In this document: positions 47,279 to 61,500 of the stretch, piece by piece
How the letters are laid out: the number at the start of each line of letters is the position of its first letter
Position numbering within the stretch: position 1 is the stretch's first letter
Origin: Clavelina lepadiformis
Taxonomy: Eukaryota > Chordata > Ascidiacea > Aplousobranchia > Clavelinidae
Direction: 5' to 3'
Assembly (NCBI RefSeq): GCF_947623445.1
Contig: NC_135240.1
Coordinates: 10,602,001 to 10,666,000, forward strand
DNA: 64,000 nt
Translations under genes and position numbers: made by a program
The notes under the pieces: model-generated
Database searches by the model: none
What the model was told of the DNA's origin: nothing
Seen by the model: only the letters and a program-made list of their open reading frames with translations

Positions 47279-49285
47279 TTGATGAAAATGAATGCTGAAA
47301 CTGAAGTGTTAAAGATTTTGGGTGGTTAAACAGGAATCAATAATGTTTTTCTGAAAACTAACTTTCATAAATGACAATATCCTACAATTTGCATGACACG
47401 TGCCTATATCCTAAAAACTAAGCTATGAATCCCGCATTAACCTAACAAGCTAGTATAAGGTAACTTAGGGTATCTCATACCCTATCATTTTATTGTTTCA
47501 ATTTATTTGTATATGAATGTTATGCCAATTGATCTATTTTTAACTTTACAATCCTAACTTGTGAAGTGGACGGCATGCCCAGGTTACCTAATTATGCGTT
47601 AAGTAGAGGCCTATATATTTTTTCGATCAAACTTTTTCGGCGATTTAATGCCAGGAGTGATAATACCTTGAAGTTATTGTATCTTGAAGCAATTGCTGAT
47701 ATAGCAAGAAAAATCACAAATTTTTTTACCTTTGCTGATTCGGGTATGTCCTACGCCAGGTTACCTGTATTACAGCAAACGAAAAGTTGCTTTACTTATC
47801 TAGGCTTTATTTCAAATTATGTGATGTTTAAATGGTACGTACAAATAATCAAGAAATTACCATTCGGAATTTTGCCATCGAGAAAACGTATAGGCTATTT
47901 CTGGAATTCAGACTTGCCGTAAATTATTAAGTTAATGTTGAAACGAGTTAATTAATATAGGGTTTTAGATTAACTTACAGCATAACATAGATAGGTAGTA
48001 TTTTATTATATTAGCCTGCTTGGCGATCTGTCCTTTCCACAGCTGCCGCCAAATGAAGACTTTATTTTCCATGAAAATTTTCCTTAATAGATCGTTTTAC
48101 GATTTTTAACGTTGAAAGGCATTTCCATGACAAAACACATTTCATTTAATCAGCGTATTCACGAAGGCCTGTATATGTTGTGCTAAAACTGAGTGTCATT
48201 ACTGTTAAGTAGCATATTAAATTGGACAAGCTGTTTTATTTCTTTTGCTTGATGAGTGCTGCTAATCTATATCGCTATAGACATTCCACAGCAATGCAAA
48301 AAAGTTTTACAATTAAATTATTTAAAAATTCAAACCAGAGATTACAAGACATGGTTTAGCAACTCAATCTCTTTCTCTGAAAATTACTAAATGTGTTACT
48401 GGTACTACAAGCGGCTACAATACAGAAACGCATGAAAACTACTGATATCTCATTTCAATGTAAAAACATATATCACAAAGAAACATGTACAGCAGAAAAA
48501 CAACCAACCATAAAAATAGCTTACTATATGGTACCGGTACCTATTTTATAAGCTACCATGAGTTATACGTAAAATGTATCATCACAGCATATTGGTTTGC
48601 GAAAATGTTAAATTTCAATATGGTTATCCTGTCTTATTACCATATTAAACATATAAGCGCATTTAGCTGAGGATGGCGTTTGTGGAATTTTCGAAACCGA
48701 AAATTATATACAGCGAAAATTGTTTTCAGTCTTTTTCCGTATATCTGTGCATGTTCTCCAGCAACAAGTTAAGTTACTCATATTAAGGTTGGCGATCAAT
48801 ATCAAAGATACATGTCTTTGTAAACAAAGCTATCAACAGATGTGCATCGATTCGTAGGGGACTTCAGAATTTTCTGAGTAAACGACATGAAATTGTAAAG
48901 GGATTAAAAGGAAATTGCAACAAGATTTCCGTAAGTTTTGTCTGCGCCGGTAAACACATCGTTTCAGACACGAAATCATAAACACCACTTACCAATTAAT
49001 CGGAGTTCAAGCGGTTTTAATTGCGCATTTTGGTGATACCTAGGTTTGATCAATATATTTCCCAACAGGTGACTGCTTTGTGTGCAAAAACTTTTGTGGT
49101 GTAGATTAATAAAGGTTCTGAGCTACTTAAAAAAAGTTTGGTAAAATATACTAATGTAAGATTTCAATTTAGAGAAATTTCAAAAGATCAGTAATTCCCC
49201 CCAAAAAACATCATATTTTCAACACATCCGCTAAGAAGCACTTCTCAATAAGGGCTGTACCGTTTTTCAATTCATTTACACAAGT
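47279..49285. other. Intergenic DNA between convergent transporter genes
   Basis: The SLC5A7 and SLC6 genes converge on this 2-kb region, so it holds both 3' ends. No exon is supported. A dispersed repeat copy is at about 47458-47742. I could not single out polyadenylation signals for either gene with confidence. Confidence 0.55.
47458..47742 (+). repeat. Dispersed repeat, copy 2
   Basis: Shorter relative of the repeat at 4505-5062, in the same orientation. It keeps the blocks GGTATCTCATACC, TATATGAATGT, TTTAATGCCAG, GATAATACCTTG and TTGAAGCAATTGCTGATATAGCAA. Roughly three quarters of positions agree in the best blocks by eye. Confidence 0.5.
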
Positions 49286-52200
49286 TTAGAATCCAGTATT
49301 GCCAGTGACGGCGTCGTAAGAAGGCGGGTCGCTGTTATCTGTGTGATTACTGGTCAACTCTACCTCTTTAGAGACAGATTTAAGTGAGACCTGGTAGGCT
49401 TGTTCGCTCGAATGGCAGACCGAGCGACCTAATTTGCTACCGAACACCTTTGTGAGATGATTTGGGTAGTTTTTGTTCTCCACTCCGTAATCTTCGTGAG
49501 AACGACGCAGGTTTGGCGTAATTAGTTTGTTGATTCGCTATATGCAAAAAATAATGTATCGATTTTCCGATATATAAGGCATGATTTTCATGAATAATTC
49601 GAGCTATACTCAGACTATATAGCTAAGGTAGACGTACAACTAAAAAATAAATTGCTGGAATATTAATCGCAAACCTGGAAAAGATCTCCCTCGGTAGTTG
49701 CAATACGATAAATAGCGTATACAGGAATAACCAGCATTGAGCTCAAAGCAAGGACCCAGCCGATTGCAGTACCCCAATCTGGGTAGACGTATGTCTTGTT
49801 GTAGACGAGCGGCTTAAACTTGATCATTGCGTAGAGAAACGTGCACTAAAAACATAAACCAAAAGTTCTATTACGCGCTAGAAATGAGAAATTATTTTGG
49901 TATACTGACTCGTAACGAAGCAACTGACTGTTCACTGTTAACTGAACAATTTTGCAAAGCCTTTCAACAGCATTAACACCCAGTTCATAATCTCTACAAA
50001 ATTTCTTACCGTGGTAAGCAAGGGAGTGCCAAATGTCCAAATATATTTCATTATTGGTATGGGCCGATATCCTATCATGCGTGTAATGTTATGCCACATT
50101 CTTTCTGCGCCTAGAAAAGAAAATATACACAAAAACATTTAAATAGTTCTTAGTAAATGTGAAGCGTGTTGCATCGTAAGCAGCTCCTCAAGAGCAAAAA
50201 TAAAGTATTTTGTTATACTGTTACCGTATATCCAAGCAATAGCAACGGATTCGAAAAAGGCAACCCAGAGCAAGCACACTCCACTGGCAGCGTAATAATC
50301 AAACAGCTGAAACACGTACATTCCGCCCTGTAAAATCAAATGAAGCATTTTTCACCGAAGAAAATTACAAACAGTGCTTTGGTTTGAAGGAAAATAACAA
50401 ATTTCAAGAACTTGTGTATAGTCGTGGCACGCTTACGTTTGTCACCATTGTCAATCCAATAAGGTACGAAACCCCACACGTGATGGCGATGAAGATCTCG
50501 CGATTGTAACCTCTGCGGAGTTGATTGGGGAAAAGATCCACAAACGATGTAATAAAACCCTCGGTCTCGACAAACTGAAGATACAAGTAAAATATGTATT
50601 ATTTGATTGAAGAACGTACAAATCGCTGGAAAGAGTCGCAATTAAAATGCTTGTCGGTTCCAAACTTCAAGGCTGCTTCTAACCTGGCTGTCCAAACCGA
50701 GCAACAGGAGCATAATGAAAAACAATATCGCCCACAGAGTCGAAACTGGCATCATACTGATTGCTTTTGGGTAGGCAATGAACGCCAGGCCAGGCCCTGA
50801 AAATAGTGCACGCGGTGAGAAGTTTTTTGTTACTCATTTACACGCAAAATACTGATTAAAACGTATCGTTAAACAAGACAAGATGTTTAACAAACAGAGC
50901 TATCCAAATAAGCATAAAATGAGCGTTTGTTGTTTTGTACAGATCCATGAATACACGAATAGACACCCTGAACCCATTGCGACGGGTCAATGAATAACAA
51001 CAGAAGAGACGTTGCTTCTAAAACTTGCTGTACCTGGCTCTACTGAGCGTGATTTATACATTATGTATCATCGTTTTTATCTCGCTATTAACACAAAGCG
51101 AAGTCTGATGCTTCTCAATTGATTCGTGGTGTAGTAAACCACTTTTGTTAATAACAACTCTTCTTCAGGTATACTGACGTCCCATTTACGTCAATACAAT
51201 TTCAACGAAGACATTCTGAGTGATTATAAGCGAATTGTCTTTCACCAATGACGTTATTCGGAGCAATGGGATCAATATTCTACCAGAGGTTACGGATTAC
51301 TACAAACCATACTCAGTATACGGCCATATGCGAGTAATGGAAAAATTTTAATTACGTCTTAAAACAAAATTAAAATCAATAGAGATACCTGATTCTGCCA
51401 CCATAGATACGTCAACTCCTTGTTCTTCGGCCATGAAACCAAGGACACTAAAAATGGCAAAACCGCTGATAAAACTTGTACCAGAGTTGACCAAACTTAA
51501 CACGATGCAATCCTGAAAAAAATATCGGACAGATAATAATTAATTTGTATTTCCGTCGAACGTACCAGTAGCAGTCGCATCATGGCACTGCAACGACATA
51601 TTGGCTATGTTGACTTCTTAAAATTTTCTTTTATTTTCTAACCAGAATTTCGCGGTAAATATTGAAGGTAGCTCAAAGATTTTGATCTAGATCTACTAAC
51701 CTTATAGCAATTGTTATTGAATTTATTATAGCTCCCAAGAGAGACAAGTGCTCCCAAGCAGATTGCGAACGAGAAAAATATTTGAGTCCCAGCATCGATC
51801 CAGACCTAAATTAATTTACAGAACGTTACATCGGCTTCGATTAATTAATTAATTATTGATCCACGGGCAGACAAAGCAATTCACGATCGTGCATTTAAAA
51901 CTGAAAGTTTCATGATAATGTGGGGCGAGTGAATTCAAAAAATATATTGCACTTACACTCAATTGTTTGACAAAAAGATAATTCAGTCTTAAAACTTAGC
52001 CTGCAAACCGGTTTATATACTGAATGGGTTGTTTAAAAATGAACAGATACTCTTGTAATACAGTATATTTTGGTTAGAGATTGTGCCGTGTTGCCGCAAG
52101 ACACAGGAAATGCTGTTTCTTGTTGGGCTTCCTAAAAACGACCATTGAACACTTCTGCGAAACATTCTTCGTTTTGGAATGGAAAAGTACTGAATGATTG

Positions 52201-55200
52201 CTGGAATGTTTTCATTTTGTTTCTACTTTATTACACCTCCTGATGAGCAGTGTGAACAGTAGAAAAGCGATTAAAACTCCCATAATAAGGTTTGGAACGC
52301 GTGTGAATGCGCGCTCAATTGTGTGTATTGGCTTTCAGAAGACATGGTTAACTTACTTTCAATAAAACATGGCGGGTGTGACTGTGTGAATGGTTGGTTT
52401 GTGGTGGTTGCTATAATCCAGCCTAGTGTAGCTAAACTATCAATATACTTGTTGAAACATTGTACAGAAAGTTCCAATTACAGAAATTAGAACATGAGCT
52501 GCATCTCTTTTTAATGTGATTTAAGTTTTATTTACGTGACTTACTTGACGGTATCAGGTTAATAAACTACAAAAGCGGTTTTTCTTTTGTGAGTCACAAA
52601 AGTGCGTCTTACACATAACTGAAAAGTGAACAAATATTGACCAATAAACGTACGAAGAGAAAACGCGCCTTCCCTCTACGTAGTGTACCAGAAAACGATG
52701 GAATAACAGCCTAGTACGTTCCATTGGAACAATACGCATGTTACAAACCTGTTTCTACATTTGCATGTTCGTTTGTATATATTGAAATTTCGTTCATAAT
52801 TTCACTAGTCGGGTTAAATAATTGTACGATTTTGGGGACTTTTTCCATACATTCCAAAATCGAGTAATCCCTTACTGGTAACAATATACACGCAAAGATG
52901 AATAACAGAAAAAAAATATACCTGAGGATCTGCCAGCTTGTCGATATCGGGAGTGAGGTAAAATTTGATGCCGGTTGCTGCTCCAGGTAAGGTAACCCCC
53001 CGGATCAGGAGAACAATGAGCATGAGAAATGGGAAGGTTGCAGTGAAATAGACGACCTGCAATTTTCATCGAATATTTTCAATACGCCTGATAACGATAA
53101 CCGTAACGGCTGATTAAGATTATTCAGAATAGCCCTATATGGTTTTGTAAAAATACCCATTTTCTGTCAGGGGAACACATTAAGCAACGTGATTATACAT
53201 TGTTCGTACGTTTTTCATTTTCAACATGATTCTGCCTTACTTTCGATGTGGTTTAGTGCAGCGAATCCCAGTCTTTTTTAATTTCCTGTACACTTTTGCT
53301 GATAATTTTGAGGCCAATTGTATAAATTAGATCACTAAAGTATTCTGACAATGTTTTTGAGGCACGTAGAAGAAACGAGTAGCGCACAGTTAAAACAATC
53401 TTTTCAAAAATTGCGTTAACTGTACAGTAGTTCCAAGTTCACTGTGGCCCAACGTTGGGGTATTGGCTTTTCATATTGTAACATTTTAGTATGCTTAGCT
53501 TCCCAATCGGTGGTCAAGGGCTGGTTTAGTGCATTTTGATCTTCAAGGCTGTTTAACGATGCAGAGAAACGTTTGTTAGACAACAACAAAGAGTATGGTT
53601 ATTTGAGTAAATACTGTTGTTATACACATCGACATTCCCTTGTTAATCACTCCACACTTTACGAGCTATGGAATTTTTTTTATATGGGCTTGTTTTACAA
53701 CTCATTTTCTAATGGCGGTTTGAAATCTTAGACCGAGTAACCAAAGTACACTAAACAGCGTACGACGGTGAAAACGAACCAACGACAGCGAAAACTTGAG
53801 TAAAAAGGCGCATGCGTACGATGTTTACAATCTTCACTGGCTTTTTTGTTTTTTGCCAGCAGTTTGGGTGAAATCAATGTTTTCGCTAGAATGCTAGATC
53901 GTCATTAATCAATTCAAGCAAGGAAAATAGGTGAAAACATAAAACTCTATACAAACGGTTTTTAGTGAGTATGAGAAACAAAAAACCTCACCTTTCCAGT
54001 GGATTTTACACCCTTCCAAATGCAGAAATAGCAAATAACCCACACAAGCAAAAGACACAAGGCCAGTTCCCATCTTATGGAACCCACGTCATCTAAGCCG
54101 GTAGATAATCCAAGGACCCGACGTCTGTTTTGGATCATGGGGAGATGTCACATGAAATAAAATAAAAAAAGATAAAGTTAATAACGTGGTACTACATTGC
54201 TGCTGATAAGACTCTCTGGAGAGAATTGTGGACGGCGTCAATTCAAGCGACATATATACGGCCGCAAATCCTGTTTTTATCTGATAACTCATATTACACA
54301 AGGTTGAACAATGTGTACGTATGCGAAACGCATGTTCTGCACTGCGACGGGGATTTATGAATGTTTCAAATTTGCAATGTGTATACTGTATTTATGGAAA
54401 AGTGAAAGTTGTAAATCACAATGTTTGGTTTTCTTGTATCATCCACAACTCTCTCAGGACACGACGAAAAATATTAGAATGTTGCCATGATCGCCATACA
54501 ATCCGTTGTAGCTTCGGTTAAAGCGCGATCGACGAGCGACGCGTTCCATACATTCACCACGTCGCAGATGGAGCTTATATAAGAGAGCTGCTGAGTCGTG
54601 CTATTCTTCAATTTTCAATTTCAAATTGTTTTTTTGTTTCTTTGTAATACACTTTAAGCACTCGGAATAGAAAGACCGTTGTCTGGAAATGAGTCGAATT
54701 TCAACAAGTATTCATTCATTCAATCGATTTATGCTCTTTTCAAAAAAATTGGATCTTGTATTCACCGAGGGATGTCAGTTTCAGGCGTTTTACTCAACCC
54801 ACGTTCTAATGCGCCAAAAACGTTTGTGTCACTACAGGTACTCTTAAACCACTGAAGATATGTATGTAAGGATATGCGGATATGTAAAGTCGTATTATAA
54901 ATCGAAGATTTCGATTTTACAAGGACTAAAACGTTTTCAAGTATTGGACGTTACTTTTGCGCGCTATTAAAGTCGGTTGCTGTTTACATTTCGTTTTGAT
55001 ATCATTTTCAGTCTCCAATTTTAAAGACACGGTAAAGAAGCGTAATGTTTAGTGTTGGCTTTTCTCTTGCTCTTTTATCGGATAAAGTGATAAACGCTTA
55101 GCTTATTTGTCGTCTAATCGAAGTCGTCGTTTTAACAGACGACTTGACAACATTTGCTCCAAACGCACATCCACAAATATTTCTAAGCGCTGTATACTAT

Positions 55201-58200
55201 CACTACTGTATATTATTATCATAATGATTATGTGATAAATTTGCTAAAAGCACAACGCGTCTATACAGGCGTGAATTTTACTGACTCCCAATATTCGGTT
55301 TCGGGTGATGTCTTGGTGCCGTTGCAATAGGACGCGTTGTAGGTACTTGCAGTTGTGGCGGCCATCGTGGCCATCACAGTTGCTGCTGTACTGCCATTGC
55401 TGCTCGACGCATTGGCAGCAGCTAATGTTTTGGAAAAGGTTTCCACGCAACACGGGGTATTCCAGTATTGATCGCACTTGGCCCAAGGCAGATCCAACGT
55501 AAAGCTTTGGAAGAGATAGAAGACCGACCAGGCAAGGATTACAATGTAGTAAATGTTGAGCAGTGCAACGATGACCATGGAAGCGTAGCCGATTCCTGGA
55601 ACAATTTCACTTTAACGTTTTCTGTTCTTACAGGCCTACATGCAACCCGACATGCAAGTGGTTTCAAAAGGAAAAATTATACTTATGTTCGAATTAATTG
55701 CAGGGTTTAAAAAACATGCCATCCATGCATTTAAAGCAGAGCATGAAATGTCCAGTGTAATTAAGAGGGGATGTAAAACAGACCGAGAAGGCGGTTATGA
55801 ACAGATGATTGATTTGCTTTCTGCGTAGCATTATAAAGCCTTACAGTTATTATGAGCTGGGATCCCAGTATTTATACAGATCTTGGCCAATTATCTTTGC
55901 ACACTTCTCTTAAATTGATTGTCACATACAATCAGGGCAGAAATATTTTTGAATGAGGTCCTAAACTGCAAATGGAAATTCTCTATACGTACTAAGTTGC
56001 AAATTAGAAAATTAAGTGGTGAGCATATTATTTTGTTTTCTTAGAGAATGGTTGCTTTAAAAGTATGCACAATTGAATTAATTGAAAATTATCAATAAAT
56101 TTATATCAAACAAAGGTATTCATGAAATCACTAAGCGTAGAGAGTAAAACGCAATTCCACTCACCAATTTAACCTGAAAGAAAAGCTTGTTAAATTCGAA
56201 GAAAAAGACGAAAAAAGCTCAAAAATCCAAAAAAATAAACGACTGCTTGTACGGTATTCAAAACATTTCCCTCACCGGTTCCGATGGGCACAAGCCTCCA
56301 GCTGGTGACCCCACCTTCGCTCATGTACTGTCCCAATGAAACCTCGAGAAAAAATATTGGTATTCCGCCCAAAACAAGAAATATAGCATATGGGATGAGA
56401 AATGCTCCTGGAGATTAGAACCAGTTGAATGTGATTAGAAAAGCGCTTTTAACAGAAATTGCTCAACATTGCGAGATAAGGACATCATAACATCCTTTAT
56501 TTAATCGGCAAGAACCCACTAACGTAGAGTATAATCAAATACCTCCACCGTTCTTGTAACAAAGGTAAGGGAATCGCCATACATTGCCTAAGCCCACAAA
56601 ACCGCCGGCTACTGATAGAATAAAATCCATTTTCCTAGTCCACTTCTCCCGCTGAATTGGTGCGTTCGAGTGAGAATCGCATGACGAAATTGCCTTTGTG
56701 CCATATTCCGGGTCATTATGCTGATTATCTGCAGCAGTTGGTGCTAAGGTTGTATCAAATTCGTTTGACATTTCTCCTTTATACTGCAGAACAACGATTA
56801 TTGAATATTTCTTTATGGTAACCATTCCAGGTGGTATTTTATGAATATCATAGCGAAATATAATTAGGCCTTTTCAAAGACAATTCTACATATCTCTAGC
56901 CAGTGTTTTTTTTTAAGGTGTTTTGGGGGACCGAAACGGTCCCCCAAATTTCTCCAGCGGTTTCCCAAAATTTGGACTTGCAAATATGGCTATTTTTTGG
57001 TATTTAAATGAAACACTTGCGGTCTCTTAAAACTACTTAGCGGTCACCCAAACCAAACCTTAAAAAAAAACCTGTCTCTAGCTATAATTCACACTCCGTG
57101 ACCTGGTTTTATAACACCTCATAAACAAAACCCATTTCAGAAAGTGAACAGAACCTAATGACTAAAATACGTAAAACTCCCCGACACGCAAATTCGAATA
57201 AAATTTAATAATTGTTGAAGCTTTACTTTATTTCCCAACGCCTACATGACAAAGTGTAGGCCTACAGTTGATATATCGTAGTTATAAATGCAAAATCACG
57301 TGCCCCACTAATTAGCTCACCTGGCTTTACAAACTCTGAAAACTTAATCTATTTTACAAACAGGGAAACTTACCAACGTATATTAGCCATTTTTAAAAGC
57401 TGCAAGCATGCTAGCTGTTTACCTACTGTATACCAGGTATGACTAACAAAATCAAAGACCTTTTGTGCCCATGCAAACCGTTTCCATAAAAATTGCTGGG
57501 CGATTATTTTGAAGTCCTTCAATTAGGACTTTACCAGCCAACAAAAAAACAACTTTAAAAATAACCCACCGTAAAATTTGAAGCTTGGATGACTCAATAA
57601 AAATATAAGGGTTAAAACTTCAGAAATACATCCAAAGTTCACGAAAACAAGCTGTGTTTGGCAAGAGTTGACGTCACAAATCAACTGCGCACGTTCGATT
57701 TCCGTGAGAATTTATCTTAACCTTGACCTGTTAGTTGTGGTATAAAAATGTATGTGATAACACATGTGATCACACATTAACAATAGTAATGATTGGTTAG
57801 TTATAGTATCAAGCGAAACGTTTACAACGAAGTTTGTTAGTCATGATTTGATCGTGTTCATTTTATGTACAGCTCGTATTTTTGCCATCTTCGTCCAAAC
57901 ATGGAATCACGTTTCAAGTAAACAAGTCTGCCTAGTTTTGAGAAAGGCATGGAAAAAACTGGCGCTGCGCAAAACCAACAAAGGTGTTTCGTGTTTTCCA
58001 TTGTTGACAACAGTCATTACAATGGACTTAGACCTTTTCCAGGAAAGAGGCTGAAAATTGATAGTTTCCGCAGTAATTGCTGCATTTTCAACGCACAGCT
58101 CCACTACACAAGATTGTAAACTGTCTAACGGTTTCCGTCAATGCATTAAAGAAATTCATACGGCGTCCGCAGCGCCATACATCACGTGGTTTCAACAATT

Positions 58201-58581
58201 TCAAACAGCAGTTTTGTACAACGTCGAAAAAACGTTTACAGCTTGTTTTCGTTTGGTTAATCGGCCCAAATTCTTTTTTTTAAATTTCATGAAAATCTTC
58301 AAGCAAACGAAAATATTTTTGCGGTGGCCAAGCGACCACAATATTGTTATATGTAACTTGGCACAGCTTTAATTTTAAATTATTCTCATCATCATGAAGT
58401 ACTAAAACCAGCCGGTTTCAACTAGTTGAATCGATTCGAAACAAATTACAATGCGACTTACCTCCTCTAAAAGTTTCTCTGACTGGTCGGGAAGTTTTTC
58501 ACAGTTATAGCTATTAAAAGCTTCGCTCTGGTTTCCATGACAATTGGGTTCATTGAGGTGTCGTAACTTATTGAATTCCAT
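49286..58581 (-). CDS. SLC6A6/SLC6A13-like: SLC6 Na+/Cl--dependent transporter, taurine/GABA/betaine group
   Basis: Twelve-helix plasma-membrane symporter for a small amino-acid-type solute. Fourteen minus-strand exons: 58581-58462, 56783-56543, 56407-56276, 55595-55286, 54124-53992, 53056-52922, 51805-51701, 51512-51389, 50796-50684, 50574-50437, 50327-50225, 50110-50010, 49845-49675, 49537-49286 (2178 nt, 725 residues; TauT about 620). TM1 is [20 protein letters not shown] (from about residue 100), TM3 has [18 protein letters not shown]6 has [15 protein letters not shown], and [16 protein letters not shown] and IGYRP lie near TM10-11. These blocks are closest to the TauT/GAT-2/GAT-3/BGT cluster; taurine versus GABA cannot be settled. 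Unusual features are an EL2 loop expanded by an Ala/Thr/Ser-rich stretch with four N-glycosylation sequons, a roughly 90-residue N-terminal tail and a long C-terminal tail. An internal ATG at residue 45 (MSNEFD) is an alternative start if the first exon is not used. Confidence 0.93.
56901..57074. mobile_element. hAT-like MITE in first intron of SLC6 gene
   Basis: A 174-bp element begins CAGTGTTTTTTTTTAAGGTG and ends CCTTAAAAAAAAACCTG, giving terminal inverted repeats that start CAG and extend about 30 bp imperfectly. It is flanked by perfect 8-bp direct repeats TCTCTAGC at 56893-56900 and 57075-57082. Just inside the left end is a near-perfect hairpin, TTTGGGGGACCG-AAA-CGGTCCCCCAAA. There is no coding capacity. 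Size, CAG ends and the 8-bp duplication fit a hAT-derived MITE. The intact duplication suggests a fairly recent insertion. Confidence 0.85.
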
Positions 58582-61500
58582 TGTAAATCTCACGAATTCG
58601 GCAATAAAACCTAGAATCTACAACCTGTGAAAACAGAGCACAAAAATATTGTTTGTCATGGGAGTTATAAAGGAATAGCATATTTGCGTTGCTTCTGTGC
58701 ACTGTGAACACGGCAGGAAAAAGAAAGCGAAATTTTTTGACGTGAATGTCACATGCCAAATGTGCTTTTCTAATCGCCAGCCCTGTGATGAACCGAGGTA
58801 ACCTAATTAATCATCGCACATAACAAAGACCGATAAGCTTTTGAAAACAACTCTGACGGCAAAGGTTTCCCCCTACATAAAGTTGCCGTTATGCAAACAA
58901 GGAACCCCTCAAAAGAATGAACCTCAAATGTTTCTTATCAACCATAGGGATGGCTTTCCGAACACACCTCACGAAGATTTACGTGCTTGTAAGCGACGCT
59001 TTTACTCCCAAATTTACCCTGAGCTATTTCGTAATAAGAAAGTAAAACGCGGCCAAGTTTTTTATATCACTATTAAGTACAATGCGCATGTTTGCGAAAC
59101 GGCCGACACAATTTCACAGGAAATAATCGTACGTTTGAAGTATCTTATCTTTAACAACGAGCCGCGCCAACACCTACTTTTGGTGAAATTGAAATATTCA
59201 CTTCCTTACTAAAACAGTCTTCTAAGTTGTACAGTAAAAAGTCTATGCTGCAAATAATACAACTTGCAGTAATAAAAGGACATATCTTGTTTTTCAACAT
59301 AGTATTTCACAATAGAGACAATGAAAGAAAACACTCCATGGCTGTATATTACATACAAGATGAAGTCTATAATGCCGTCTCAAACTACAGACACATGAAA
59401 AGTGGGCATAAAAGGATTTTCATTATGGGGTAATGAAACTTCGGTCAAACTCTCACCGCTAACTCGTAAAAATCGTTTACAAATTCCCTTTTTTACAAAT
59501 TTCTACAACTGCGAGCAGTTACAAAATAATTCATAAATCGTAACCTGTCGACTTTCCCAAATCGTGATAGAAAGTCATCGGTTTACTACAACATCCAAAT
59601 GACATAAAATTTAGAGTTTGCTCGTCTGTATATTGCCAAACGTCATGATAACTATTGGCCCTGGCACGTTTTCTAGATCAGCCATGCAGGAAGTAAGTGG
59701 CAGAAAGCATGCAGGAGTGCTAGACCTTGAATCGCAATATCCATTCCATAAGAATCTTCCAAGTTGTGGTAGCCGAAAAACGTCGAAGGTAGAATCTTTC
59801 CAAGTGAAAATAAGTGGCAGCCTTTCTATAAATTGATACAGGGATCACAAAACTATTTTTGCATATAATTAAAAAGCGTACTAAATTTCCTATAACGGTT
59901 TCATGCACTTGCGGTAGGCTTACAACTTCAACCAACTAGCAACTTTGAGAATGATTCAAAACCATCAAAATACGCTCAAAACTTGCTGTTTCTCTTTGTT
60001 TATCGGTTCTCGCTCCACTTTGCTTCAATGAGCGAACTTAACTGAACTCGTACTACTAAAACCATAACTGTCTGGTGGTTATCTTCAACAGATCTCAAAT
60101 TAACGGTTGACGTTCAAAATACATATTGAACCTAACAATGTCATGAGCTTAATACCTAAACGTTTGCTGAATCTGCAGAAAGCAATGAACAATTGTGCCA
60201 GTTGTAACCACAAGTCAAGTACGTCTGTATAATAAGCAACAGCTTGCTTTGACATACACAATAAAGTGCTAGAGCGTTTCCGCAACTCCCACGTGAAGCA
60301 TTTTAACAGAATCGATATACAGGCGCCTTCCAATTACATAATATCAGCAATTTTCGCTTATGGCATGCGACATCAATAACGTCATAGAGTGGGGTATATT
60401 ACCGTTACAGCGCTAGTGGATCAACAATGGTATAACTCAAAAACAACCCAAAAAAACAACTATTTCACGGGTAAAAAATCGTGCGTCCAAAGCTCTTTTT
60501 TACAGTTTTTTCGTTAACGAAACTTAAATGTTGTAACTTAGGAGTACCATTTATTCTTAACCTAAATCCAATTCAACCCTAGATAACCAAAATGGAGTTT
60601 TTGCATTCCAATTGTCCTAACCTCACCGCCTATGTTTAACAACAGGCTGCATGACCTATTTATGGTTAAGTAGTCAATCTCAAAAAGCAAACGTTTCCCG
60701 TTTGTCAGTATTTCTTGATAAACGCCATAATAATAACACTGCAAAAACTTCAGTTATTGCTACTATGAAATAACACAGTGCTTACTAACACCCAATGAGC
60801 AATGTATCCTAGTTGGATAACTACATCCTAACAAAATCGGCAAGAACGTGCAATACATTAAGACCTACGCTATCTATAACTATCCACAACAGTTGCTTTC
60901 AAGATGGTACCTTTCTTTTGCCATGTCGCACCCTAACGACCTCAATGTTTTCGCAACTAAACCAATGTAATCATCTTATGCTTATCAAGTAGATACTTCA
61001 CAAGTAACGATAATGTAATGTGACTTGAAAACAAGGTACAGCAGAGTTGGTCTGCAGTGGCGCTGTCGGTCGTGGTATTTGCTAGGTTTTCCCGCTTCTC
61101 ACTATGCTAAAGCAAATGTAGTAATAATGCTACTGCAGTTGTAAAAATCTGATTATCCCGTATCACACCTCACGACGCTCGAAAGCATCCCAAATTGCAT
61201 TAGAGATGCACTTTTTTAAAAAAAATGCTTATCCTCATATATCATATATCAGCTCTCATATATCCTGAACGTTTGAAATAGGAAAGTTTGATGATTAATA
61301 GTAAAAAAACGCTAGTGGCGGAAAGCGTGGCTAGCACCCTTTCACAGCTGTGGAAATTGCGTAATCAATCAAGGTTATAATCGTGTTTGCATCATCTCAA
61401 TCACACAACAGGATCGCAGTACTACCATAACATAACGATTTAAGTTAAAACAACTTTAAACTAAACTATTTCCCCTGAATTTCTTGGATATTTTTGTTTT

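Noticed and set aside
58841-59212. 123-codon open frame upstream of the SLC6 gene
   Set aside because: It has no ATG at the start, no recognisable domain and no plausible splice context; a chance open frame is more likely.
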